The notes under the pieces were generated by a model. It was not told the origin of the DNA. It made no database searches and was given only the letters and a program-made list of their open reading frames with translations. Below, one piece after another: positions 1 through 7,032 of a DNA stretch of 22,836 bases (position 1 is its first letter; each line of letters starts with the position of its first letter). Both the position numbers and the translations under genes were made by a program. The stretch is from Gammaproteobacteria bacterium (GTDB lineage Bacteria; Pseudomonadota; Gammaproteobacteria; Steroidobacterales; Steroidobacteraceae): NCBI GenBank assembly GCA_030039615.1, contig JASHVF010000178.1, forward strand, positions 1 to 22,836. Reading direction: 5' to 3'.

Positions 1-457
1 GCCCGCGGTGGCGCCCGCGCCCGCGGCGCCGGCGGCCGCGGCTGCAGCTGCAGCTGCAGAAGGCGTGACGGCTCGCGGCCCCGTCTCCCAGTACCGCGCC
101 GAGGAAAGCGCGGCGCCGCCAGTGCCGGCTATGGCAGGTGCGCGGGCTGCCCCGGCGCAGGAGCCCCTGCCGCGAGCGGATCCGGACGCGCTCCGACAGG
201 CCGCGGCGGGTGGCAACCTGACGGTATTGGCTCAGCGGCTGGCGAGCGGCGACGACATCGATGCGCGCGATGCCGAGGGCCGCACGGCGCTCATGCTGGC
301 GACGCTCAACGGGCGCAGCGACGCCGTCATGCTGCTGCTCGCTCACGGGGCCGATCCGCGCGCGGCCGATGCCCACGGCACCACGCCGCTGCAGGCGGCC
401 ATCGCGGCCGACGAGCGCGACATCATCACCGCGCTGCGGCGCTATGGAGCCCGATAG
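1..457 (+). CDS. Ankyrin-repeat protein, C-terminal part (partial at left edge)
   Basis: The frame is open to the left edge, so this is probably the end of a longer protein; a GTG at position 8 is the first possible start but nothing supports it. The visible part begins with an Ala/Pro-rich linker of about 60 residues containing a run of nine alanines. About 85 residues with ankyrin character follow: a repeat containing GRTALMLATLNGR, a VMLLLAHGADP helix-turn, and a second repeat with GTTPLQAAIAADE. Ankyrin repeats mediate protein-protein contacts, so no reaction can be assigned. The low-complexity linker suggests that the repeats are attached to another domain lying upstream. The stop TAG at 455-457 overlaps the 3' end of the convergent hydrolase gene by 16 bases. 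The ankyrin assignment is firm; the role is unknown. Confidence 0.75.
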   Translation, partial: PAVAPAPAAPAAAAAAAAAEGVTARGPVSQYRAEESAAPPVPAMAGARAAPAQEPLPRADPDALRQAAAGGNLTVLAQRLASGDDIDARDAEGRTALMLATLNGRSDAVMLLLAHGADPRAADAHGTTPLQAAIAADERDIITALRRYGAR

Positions 458-1215
458 AGAAAGGCGCGCAGCGCCGGGTAGTAGAGCGGGCTCAGCTGGA
501 CGTCGTTGTGAGTCGCGCCAGGCACCAGCAGGGTGCGCCTGAGCGCGGGCGTGATCGCCGCGAGCAGCGCGTCGGAGCGCGCCCGCAACACGACCTCGTC
601 GTCCTCGGCGATCACCACCAGCGTAGGCGCCGATACCCGGCCGATGCGCGCCGCCGAGTCGTAGCGGTCGCGCAGCAGCACCCGCACCGGCAGCAGCTTG
701 TAATGGTCGGCGGCGACGTTCGCGATGCTGTCGAAGGGCGTGATCAGAATCAGCCGCTCGGCGGGCCGCGCGGCGGCGAGCGCCACTGCGACGCCGCTGC
801 CGAGGCTGCGGCCGATGACGGCGATCGGCGCGTGTCGGGCACTCACCGCGTCATAGATCGCCGCGGCGTCGGCCAGCAGCGCCGCTTCCGAGGGACGACC
901 CGTGCTGCCGCCATAGCCGCGGTAGTTGACCAGGTAGACGGCGCGATCGGGAAAGGCTGCGTCGAAGTCCGGGATGTTGGCGCCGACGTCCTCGGCGTTG
1001 CCGCCGAAGTAAATGAGTGCCGGGCGCGCGCCGCCGTGCAGCTCCCACACTTTGAGCGTGGCCGTGCCGCGCTCGATGCGCAGCGGCTGCGCACCGGGGC
1101 GTGCGACCTCCGGAGTGGGCCGGTACAGGAGCCGATCCTGCAGGAAGTAGAGTGCACAGCCGGCGAGCGCATAGGTCGACGCCGCGATGAGCGCCAGGCG
1201 CACGGCCGCGTTCAC
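442..1215 (-). CDS. Alpha/beta hydrolase with N-terminal membrane or lipoprotein anchor
   Basis: A 257-residue serine hydrolase of the BEM46/YfhR-like alpha/beta fold group. The nucleophile elbow is GRSLGSG (Ser137), the acid is in the AEDDEVV stretch (Asp205 or 206), and the histidine is in GATHND (His236). An NYRGYGGSTG loop precedes the elbow, as is usual in this group. The N-terminus is hydrophobic and ends in a lipobox-like LAGC (Cys20), followed by FLQDRLLYRP, a sequence common just after the anchor in this family. It may be a lipoprotein or a single-pass inner-membrane protein facing the periplasm. The GTG start overlaps the alcohol dehydrogenase stop as GTGA, so translation is probably coupled. 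A longer open frame extends upstream but lies over the dehydrogenase and is a shadow. The substrate is unknown; an esterase or thioesterase activity is plausible. Confidence 0.85.
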   Translation of the reverse strand: MNAAVRLALIAASTYALAGCALYFLQDRLLYRPTPEVARPGAQPLRIERGTATLKVWELHGGARPALIYFGGNAEDVGANIPDFDAAFPDRAVYLVNYRGYGGSTGRPSEAALLADAAAIYDAVSARHAPIAVIGRSLGSGVAVALAAARPAERLILITPFDSIANVAADHYKLLPVRVLLRDRYDSAARIGRVSAPTLVVIAEDDEVVLRARSDALLAAITPALRRTLLVPGATHNDVQLSPLYYPALRAFLYRAP

Positions 1216-2258
1216 GGCAGCAGCACCAGGCGGCCGGTCACGGCGCCGCGCTGCAGCGAGCTGAGCGCGCTCTCGGCCTCGGCGAGCGGCCGGCGTGTGA
1301 GCGGGATGGGCGCGATCCTGCCGGCCCGCACCAGCGCCATCATCTCGTGAGTCTCGGCGAGCGTGCCGGTGTTGGAACCGAGGATCGCGAGCTGGCGCAA
1401 CGGAATCATCGGCAGCGGCAACTGCAGCGCGCCGCCGAAGAGCCCGACGACGACGATTCTGCCGCCGCGGCGCGCCACGCGACTCGCCAGCGCGAAGCTC
1501 GCCTCGGAGCCGACGAAGTCGATGACTGCGCCGGGACCGCCGCCGGTGTCGGTGCGGATACGGTCGGGCGTGCCGGGGTCGGCGGCGTCGTAGACCGAGC
1601 CGGCACCGACGCTGAGGGCGGCCTGGCGGCGCCCGGCGTCGATGTCCGCGACCAGCGGAGCGCTGCCGAGCGCCCGCGCGAACTGGATCCCCATCATGCC
1701 AACGCCGCCGCAGCCGATGAGGAGGATTCGCTCGTCGCCCTCGATGCGACCGAGTTTCTTGAGGGCCGAGTAGGCGGTGAGTCCCGAGCACATGCAGGCG
1801 GCCGCGAGTGCCGGCTCCACCTCGCCGTAGTCGATCAGGTAGCGCGGGTGCGGCACCATGACGTGCGTGGCGTAGCCGCCGGCGGCGCCGCTCGAGCAGC
1901 CGAGCTGGCGCGTTTCGCCTGAGCAGATGTTTTCCTCGCCGCGCCGGCAGGCGCTGCAGCGGCCGCAGCCGATCCACGGGAACACGGCATGGCGGGCGCC
2001 GATGCGGACCGCGGCGTCAGGTCCGGCCGCCGCCACGCGGCCCTCGATCTCGTGCCCGAGGACGTGGGGGAGCGACAGCTTCGACAGCAGGCGCTTGCCG
2101 CCGCCGAGATCGAACGAGCCCTCGCGCAGGTGCACGTCCGAGTGGCAGACGCCGCAGTGAGCCACCTCCAGCAGCACCTGAGTGCCCTGCGGTGTCGGGG
2201 TGGGAGTCTCGAGCTCCGCAAGCGCCGCCCCGAACTCCCGGACCACATAGCTCTTCAT
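1212..2258 (-). CDS. Zinc-dependent alcohol dehydrogenase (MDR family)
   Basis: A 348-residue medium-chain dehydrogenase. Catalytic zinc ligands are visible: Cys38 in CGVCHSDVH, His69-Glu70 in LGHEIEG, and Cys157 in the CSGLTAYSALKK segment. The four structural-zinc cysteines (98, 101, 104, 112) lie in the CGRCSACRRGEENIC segment. A Rossmann GCGGVG motif at about residue 182 and acidic residues after the following strand (VADID) point to NAD rather than NADP. The enzyme should oxidise an alcohol to an aldehyde or ketone, or the reverse, in the cytoplasm. The ATG at 2258 was chosen because GGGAG lies 6-7 bases upstream; an in-frame ATG at 2285 is less well supported. It is the first gene of a two-gene unit with the hydrolase and is divergent from the acyltransferase. 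The substrate cannot be told from sequence. Confidence 0.92.
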   Translation of the reverse strand: MKSYVVREFGAALAELETPTPTPQGTQVLLEVAHCGVCHSDVHLREGSFDLGGGKRLLSKLSLPHVLGHEIEGRVAAAGPDAAVRIGARHAVFPWIGCGRCSACRRGEENICSGETRQLGCSSGAAGGYATHVMVPHPRYLIDYGEVEPALAAACMCSGLTAYSALKKLGRIEGDERILLIGCGGVGMMGIQFARALGSAPLVADIDAGRRQAALSVGAGSVYDAADPGTPDRIRTDTGGGPGAVIDFVGSEASFALASRVARRGGRIVVVGLFGGALQLPLPMIPLRQLAILGSNTGTLAETHEMMALVRAGRIAPIPLTRRPLAEAESALSSLQRGAVTGRLVLLP

Positions 2259-2283
2259 GGCGTGCTCCCGCTCACGGAATCTC

Positions 2284-2307
2284 ATTATGATGAACCGGCC
2301 GTCATCA
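2284..2307. promoter_or_regulatory. Operator-like inverted repeat over a candidate -10 of the dehydrogenase
   Basis: Between the divergent dehydrogenase and acyltransferase genes there is a perfect inverted repeat TGATGA-N8-TCATCA (2288-2293 and 2302-2307). Its left arm overlaps a -10-like hexamer CATAAT read on the minus strand (2289-2284), which would place transcription start about 19 bases before the dehydrogenase ATG. No convincing -35 was found. The function as a regulator site is inferred from position and symmetry only. Confidence 0.35.
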
Positions 2308-2363
2308 AACCGTCGTAAAACTTGTGCCTAATCGTCATCTGGCCCGAGAGGAGACGCCAGCAC

Positions 2364-3335
2364 ATGACGGACGAGCGCAGCACTCACGCCGCCGAGCTCG
2401 ATTACAACCCATTTTCGATGTCCGACTCGAGTCTCGACGCAGCGCGCCGCGCGCTGATCCGCCTGATCGAGATCACCTCGGGCCAGACCAACCTGCAGCA
2501 GAAATACCGCCAGTACCGCGCGCGCACCTCCGCGGGTGCCTCCTTCTGGGACGAAGCGGTACGACTCCTCGAGCTGCGCCTCGATCTGGATCGCGGCGCA
2601 CTCACGCAGATTCCGCCGACCGGTCCGCTGATCGTCGTCGCCAATCACCCCTTCGGAATCCTCGACGGATTTCTGCTGTGCTGGCTGGTGAGCCAGGTGC
2701 GGCAGGACTTCAGGATCATGCTGAATGGCGTGCGCTGCGTGCCGGAAATGGCACCGTACTCGATCGTGGTCGATCTTTCCGGCAGCCGCCAGGCACAGAA
2801 AACCAACGTGCAGGCGCGCACCGACGCGCGCCGCACGCTCGAGCAGGGCGGGGCGCTCCTGATCTTCCCGGCGGGTGGCATCTCCACATCGCCCGATCGC
2901 TGGGGACGTGCGCCGGCGATGGATGTCAACTGGCACCCGTTCGTCGCGCAGGTCGTCACGCGCTCCCAGGCGCCGGTTCTGCCGGTGTGGTTCTCAGGCC
3001 AGAACAGCCGCCTGTTCCAGATCATCAGCCACTACAGCCTGACTTTGCGCTGGGGGCTGCTGATCAGTGAGAACGTGCGGCGGCTCAAGGAAACCGTTCG
3101 CATCGTGGTCGGTGAGCCGATTCCCTTCCATGCCCTGCCGACTCATCACGACCGCGCCTCGCTGGCGCGGGCGCTGTGCATGAGCACGTACGCACTCGGC
3201 GGCATCGACGCCTCGCTTCCCGGTCTGGTCGGCGACTGGCCGAAGGCGCTGCGGCCGAAGGCGCCGAAGAGCCGGCAGCGCAACGCGTTCGCGCGACTGT
3301 TGCCTCGTCCGCAGCGTGAGAGCGCCGAGGCCTAG
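2364..3335 (+). CDS. Lysophospholipid acyltransferase-like protein (PlsC superfamily)
   Basis: A 323-residue protein with the glycerolipid acyltransferase signature in the 'hemolysin-like' form: NHPFGILDG has His95 and Asp101 separated by five residues instead of the usual four, as in OlsA-type enzymes. The FPAGGIS block at about residues 169-174 corresponds to the substrate-binding motif. Proteins of this type transfer an acyl chain from acyl-ACP or acyl-CoA to a lysolipid at the inner membrane, in phospholipid or ornithine-lipid synthesis. No clear transmembrane helix is seen, so it is probably peripheral. The ATG at 2364 follows GAGAGGAGA with good spacing; a TTG at 2322 is less likely. 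Its stop TAG lies in a CTAG shared with the stop of the convergent persulfide dioxygenase gene. The acceptor lipid is not determinable. Confidence 0.85.
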   Translation: MTDERSTHAAELDYNPFSMSDSSLDAARRALIRLIEITSGQTNLQQKYRQYRARTSAGASFWDEAVRLLELRLDLDRGALTQIPPTGPLIVVANHPFGILDGFLLCWLVSQVRQDFRIMLNGVRCVPEMAPYSIVVDLSGSRQAQKTNVQARTDARRTLEQGGALLIFPAGGISTSPDRWGRAPAMDVNWHPFVAQVVTRSQAPVLPVWFSGQNSRLFQIISHYSLTLRWGLLISENVRRLKETVRIVVGEPIPFHALPTHHDRASLARALCMSTYALGGIDASLPGLVGDWPKALRPKAPKSRQRNAFARLLPRPQRESAEA

Positions 3336-4384
3336 CGGGTCTTGGGCGCGCTCTCGATCGGACCGCCGGCGGCTTTCCAGGCGGCGAGACCGCCTTGCAG
3401 ATGAAACGCCGAGCATAGCCCCGCGTCCTGGGCTGCCCTGACGGCCATCGCCGAGCGCTCGCCGAAGGCGCAATAGAAGAGCAGGCGCTTGCCGCTCGAG
3501 CGGGCCAGCGCGTGCAGCGTGCCGCCGGCACGGATGCTTTCTTCCAGGGCGGGATAGGGGACGTGCAGGGCGCCGGCGATGCATCCGTGCCGGTCGCGTT
3601 CGGCAGGTTCGCGCAGGTCGATGACGATGACGTCGGCCCGGCCGACGAGCGCACGCGCGTCCGCGGCGCTCGCCGCCCAGCCGCGCGCGGCGACTTCCTC
3701 CTGATGCAGCCCCACCTTCATGTTGGCGGGCACGGCAACGTCCATCATCTTCGGGTTGGCGAGCCTCAAGTTGCCCATCAGCTCGACGTACTCCTCCACC
3801 GAGCTCACCTGCAGCCGCGGGTTCGAGCGGCGCTCCTCGCCGATCGTACTCACGGTGTCGCCCTTGTAGTCGTGCCCGGGATACACGAGCGTCTCCTCGG
3901 GGAGCCGCAGCAGCCGCCCGAAGATCGACTCATACTGGGCCCGCGCGTCGCCGTTCTGGAAGTCGGTGCGGCCGGTGCCACGGATGAGGAGCGTGTCGCC
4001 GGTGAAGATCCGGTCAGCCAGTCGAAAGCAGTAGGAGTCGTCCGTGTGGCCCGGGGTGTAGAGCACCTCGAGATCGAGCCCTTCGATCTCGAGGCGGTCG
4101 CCATCGGCGACGCGCATCGACACGACGTCGACCCGGCTGCGCTCGCCCATGACGGTGACGCAGCGGGTGTGGTCGCGCAGCGCGCCGAGACCCGTGATGT
4201 GGTCGGCGTGCAGGTGCGTGTCGACCGCCTTGACGAGCCTCAGATCAAGATCGCGCAGCAGCTGCAGATAGCGGTCCACCCGCTCGAGCACCGGATCGAT
4301 GAGCAGCGCCTCCCCGCCGCGCCGCCCGGCGAGGAGGTAGCTGTAGGTGCTCGATGCCGCGTCGAACAGCTGCCGGAAGATCAC
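3332..4384 (-). CDS. Persulfide dioxygenase-rhodanese fusion (MBL fold)
   Basis: A 350-residue two-domain protein. Residues 1-235 form a metallo-beta-lactamase fold of the ETHE1/Blh type: THLHADH (His57, His59, Asp61, His62), GHTDDS (His113), TGDTLLIRGTGRTDFQNG (Asp130) and YPGHDYKG (His171). The RGTGRTDFQ segment is characteristic of persulfide dioxygenases, which oxidise glutathione persulfide to sulfite with a mononuclear iron. Residues 240-345 form a rhodanese domain with catalytic Cys305 in YCAFGERS, able to transfer sulfane sulfur. Natural fusions of this kind are known in Burkholderia. The start is a GTG with a poor ribosome site, 25 bases after the peroxiredoxin stop, so co-transcription and possibly coupled translation are likely. 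The likely role is sulfide/persulfide detoxification in the cytoplasm. Confidence 0.9.
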   Translation of the reverse strand: MIFRQLFDAASSTYSYLLAGRRGGEALLIDPVLERVDRYLQLLRDLDLRLVKAVDTHLHADHITGLGALRDHTRCVTVMGERSRVDVVSMRVADGDRLEIEGLDLEVLYTPGHTDDSYCFRLADRIFTGDTLLIRGTGRTDFQNGDARAQYESIFGRLLRLPEETLVYPGHDYKGDTVSTIGEERRSNPRLQVSSVEEYVELMGNLRLANPKMMDVAVPANMKVGLHQEEVAARGWAASAADARALVGRADVIVIDLREPAERDRHGCIAGALHVPYPALEESIRAGGTLHALARSSGKRLLFYCAFGERSAMAVRAAQDAGLCSAFHLQGGLAAWKAAGGPIESAPKTR

Positions 4385-4409
4385 GCGCAGCCACCCGCAC
4401 GCGGCCGGC

Positions 4410-5072
<663 letters not shown>

Positions 5073-5220
5073 CGCATTCTCCTCAACATCGAATTGACAG
5101 GCTCACGACACCGGCCGCCGGCGGCGGAACGCTCGGGAACCTCGTTGGGTGGGCCAATAGTCTACCCCGGTGTGATGCCCCTCACGAATCTGCGAGTCGG
5201 GGCCGCGATTTCACTTAGTC

Positions 5221-5236
5221 GGTATATGCATATGCC
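5221..5236. promoter_or_regulatory. AT-rich near-perfect palindrome before the Ser/Ala-rich gene
   Basis: GGTATATGCATATGCC is a 16-base inverted repeat with one T-G exception and a perfect ten-base core, ATATGCATAT. It lies 39 bases before the GTG of the next gene, in a stretch far richer in A/T than the surroundings. The 203-base intergenic region also serves the divergent peroxiredoxin gene. An operator or promoter element is plausible; nothing identifies the regulator. Confidence 0.35.
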
Positions 5237-5275
5237 GAAAAACGAGAGGTAGGAGACCTCGCGGAGGGGACTTTC

Positions 5276-6082
5276 GTGCACATTCAGCAGGGTATGTATG
5301 GCTACTGGAACGCCGCCTGGGGCGCGCCGGTCACTCAGGCGGGCGCCTCGTCCGTGGCCTGGGCCGGCGCAGGTGGCGATGCCGGCGGCTCGAGCTCGAC
5401 TGAGAGCGCGCAGGGCGGTGGCGACTACTACAGCACGCCTCAAGCCGGCGGGGGCAATCTGCTCATGCAGGCGCTGGCGCAGGCGCTCGAGTCGCTCGGG
5501 CTGACACTCTCTTCGGACACTTCGGGCTCGCAGGCGCCTGCGGCGTCCGCTGCGAACTCGACCTCGAGCAGCACGGCCGCGAGTACCGGCAGCGCCGGCA
5601 GCGCTGCGGCTGCCACTAGCGCCGCTGCGCCGCCGGCGAGCTCCGGCAGCGGCTGCTCCCCGCAGGTGCGCTCGATCGCAGGCGACATCCGCCACCTCAT
5701 GCACGCGCTGTTCGAGGACGTGTGGGCGGAGAACCTCCTGGCGCCGAGCTCCGGCGCGACCGGCTCGAGTGCTACGACCGCCAGCTCGACACCCTCAGGC
5801 TCGTTTACCTCCGGCCTGGCGGCCCTCGTCAGCCAGATCCAGTCGGGATCGGCGCCCGCAAATCTGCAGCAGGCCTTCGACAGCCTGGTCGCGAATCTGC
5901 AGCAGCCGAGCGGCGCGGTGCCCGATCCCATCTCGCAGGGCGCGTCGGAGGCCTCGGCCCCGGCGCTGCTGCTGCAGTTCCTGACCAATCTGCAGACGAA
6001 CCTCGGTCTCGGCTACGGCGGCTCCGCGAGCGTGCCGGCGCAGAGCGCGACGACCGGATTGACGGTAAACACGCTCGCCTGA
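5276..6082 (+). CDS. Ser/Ala/Gly-rich protein of unknown function
   Basis: A 268-residue protein that I do not recognise. The first 130 residues are low complexity, rich in Ser, Ala, Gly and Thr, starting with a short aromatic patch (MYGYWNAAWG). A more ordinary segment at about 120-145 (CSPQVRSIAGDIRHLMHALFEDVW, containing the only cysteine) looks helical. After another Ser/Thr linker come amphipathic stretches with LQQAFDSLVANLQ and LLLQFLTNLQTNLG. No signal peptide or transmembrane helix is visible. The GTG start has GGAGG eight bases upstream; the ATG at 5294 has no comparable site. It precedes the JAMM-like gene by 48 bases on the same strand. Codon use stays GC-rich and the frame is open for over 800 bases, which supports a real gene. 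It could be a secreted or surface scaffold protein, but nothing proves it. Confidence 0.65.
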   Translation: MHIQQGMYGYWNAAWGAPVTQAGASSVAWAGAGGDAGGSSSTESAQGGGDYYSTPQAGGGNLLMQALAQALESLGLTLSSDTSGSQAPAASAANSTSSSTAASTGSAGSAAAATSAAAPPASSGSGCSPQVRSIAGDIRHLMHALFEDVWAENLLAPSSGATGSSATTASSTPSGSFTSGLAALVSQIQSGSAPANLQQAFDSLVANLQQPSGAVPDPISQGASEASAPALLLQFLTNLQTNLGLGYGGSASVPAQSATTGLTVNTLA

Positions 6083-6130
6083 AGGCCCTGAAGGAACGAC
6101 GGACGCGTACCGGGGCGAAGGAGCTGAAAC

Positions 6131-6730
6131 TTGAACCTGCTGGCTCTGGCTGTGTTTGCAACCATGGACGAGGCGGCGCTCGATGCGCTCAAGCACGCGG
6201 CGGCGATCTGCGACCCGCGCTACGAGTGCGGCGGTGTCGTGCGGCGCGTGCCGGGCGGCTTCGAGGCCACGGCGCTCTTCAGCTCGAAGAAGCCCTTCGG
6301 GGTGGATCTCGGCGAGTTCTACGGCCCGGACGTAGTCGCCGACTTCCACACCCACATCTGCTCGATCCATAACAGGGCGTTCGCCGATTTCTTCTCTCCG
6401 GCCGATGCCTACGCCAACCAGGGGCTGCACACCGTCGGCTACATGCTGAGCCTGTGCGACTGGAACATCCGCCGCTACGACCCGGCGCAGGATGACCGCG
6501 ACGACGAGGAAGTGGACTTCACCAGCGGCCGCGTCATCTATCTCACCTGCGGCCATATCGTCGGATGGGTGCCGCCGGTGGCGTGGTACGGTAGCGAGGC
6601 GCAGCAGGTGCTCGCGCGGCGCCCCGGCAAGCCGACGACGATCAAGCTGAGTGTCACCTGCGACGGCGCCTCCTGCGAGCACCTCGCGGCGCCACCGCGC
6701 AGCGCCCCCGGCGAGACCCCGTCGCGCTAG
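6131..6730 (+). CDS. Small protein with JAMM-like metal-site signature (DUF4329/JAB-like)
   Basis: A 199-residue protein with residues spaced as in JAB/MPN metalloproteases: Glu32 in YECGGV, His73-x-His75 in DFHTH, then FFSPAD giving Ser89-x2-Asp92. The gap between the histidines and the serine (13 residues) is longer than the usual 7-10. A following YMLSLCDWNIRRYDP segment resembles, from memory, the DUF4329 family, often found as a C-terminal domain of polymorphic toxins; here the domain stands alone. If the site binds zinc, isopeptidase or peptidase activity is conceivable. The TTG start at 6131 was preferred because AAGGAG lies seven bases upstream; an in-frame ATG at 6164 would remove 11 residues. 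It probably forms a pair with the Ser/Ala-rich gene. The stop shares CTAG with the convergent small gene. Confidence 0.7.
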   Translation: MNLLALAVFATMDEAALDALKHAAAICDPRYECGGVVRRVPGGFEATALFSSKKPFGVDLGEFYGPDVVADFHTHICSIHNRAFADFFSPADAYANQGLHTVGYMLSLCDWNIRRYDPAQDDRDDEEVDFTSGRVIYLTCGHIVGWVPPVAWYGSEAQQVLARRPGKPTTIKLSVTCDGASCEHLAAPPRSAPGETPSR

Positions 6731-7005
6731 TGATCGCTGCTGCGGCGGCCGCGGCTCGCGCGCCGGTCCGGGCTCACGGGGCTCGTGCTCCGTAACCCGG
6801 TCGTTTCCGACTCGCGGCGCGGTCCGGCACGCCGGTCCGCATACTTCTTATAGGTGCACGGGCAACTCGCGGGTGAGGTGCATTCCGCGAGCGGCACCCG
6901 CGGCGCCTGGGCGCTCAGGAAGCGTTTGCCCTTGAGCGCACGGGCCGCCTCGCAGCTGCCGCTCGCGCACACGATCGAGACCGCGTTCCAGCTCGGCTTA
7001 GGCAT
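6727..7005 (-). CDS. Small Cys-containing conserved-type protein, unknown function
   Basis: A 92-residue protein with five cysteines: Cys13 and Cys18 near the start and Cys42, Cys48 and Cys50 around TSPASCPCTYKKYADRR. The pattern 'CEAARALKGKRFLSAQAPRVPL...C...CPC..KYADRR' resembles small uncharacterised proteobacterial proteins I recall, with a basic Arg-rich tail here. The cysteines could bind a metal; this is not shown. It lies 27 bases after the S53 peptidase stop on the same strand and is probably the last gene of that unit. The ribosome site is weak. No signal peptide is visible. Confidence 0.65.
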   Translation of the reverse strand: MPKPSWNAVSIVCASGSCEAARALKGKRFLSAQAPRVPLAECTSPASCPCTYKKYADRRAGPRRESETTGLRSTSPVSPDRRASRGRRSSDH

Positions 7006-7032
7006 GGGTATCTGCCACCGGCGGCGGCGCCC

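Noticed and set aside
41..59. Short GCTGCA tandem repeat
   Set aside because: It encodes part of the poly-alanine linker of the ankyrin protein and is expected in such codons.
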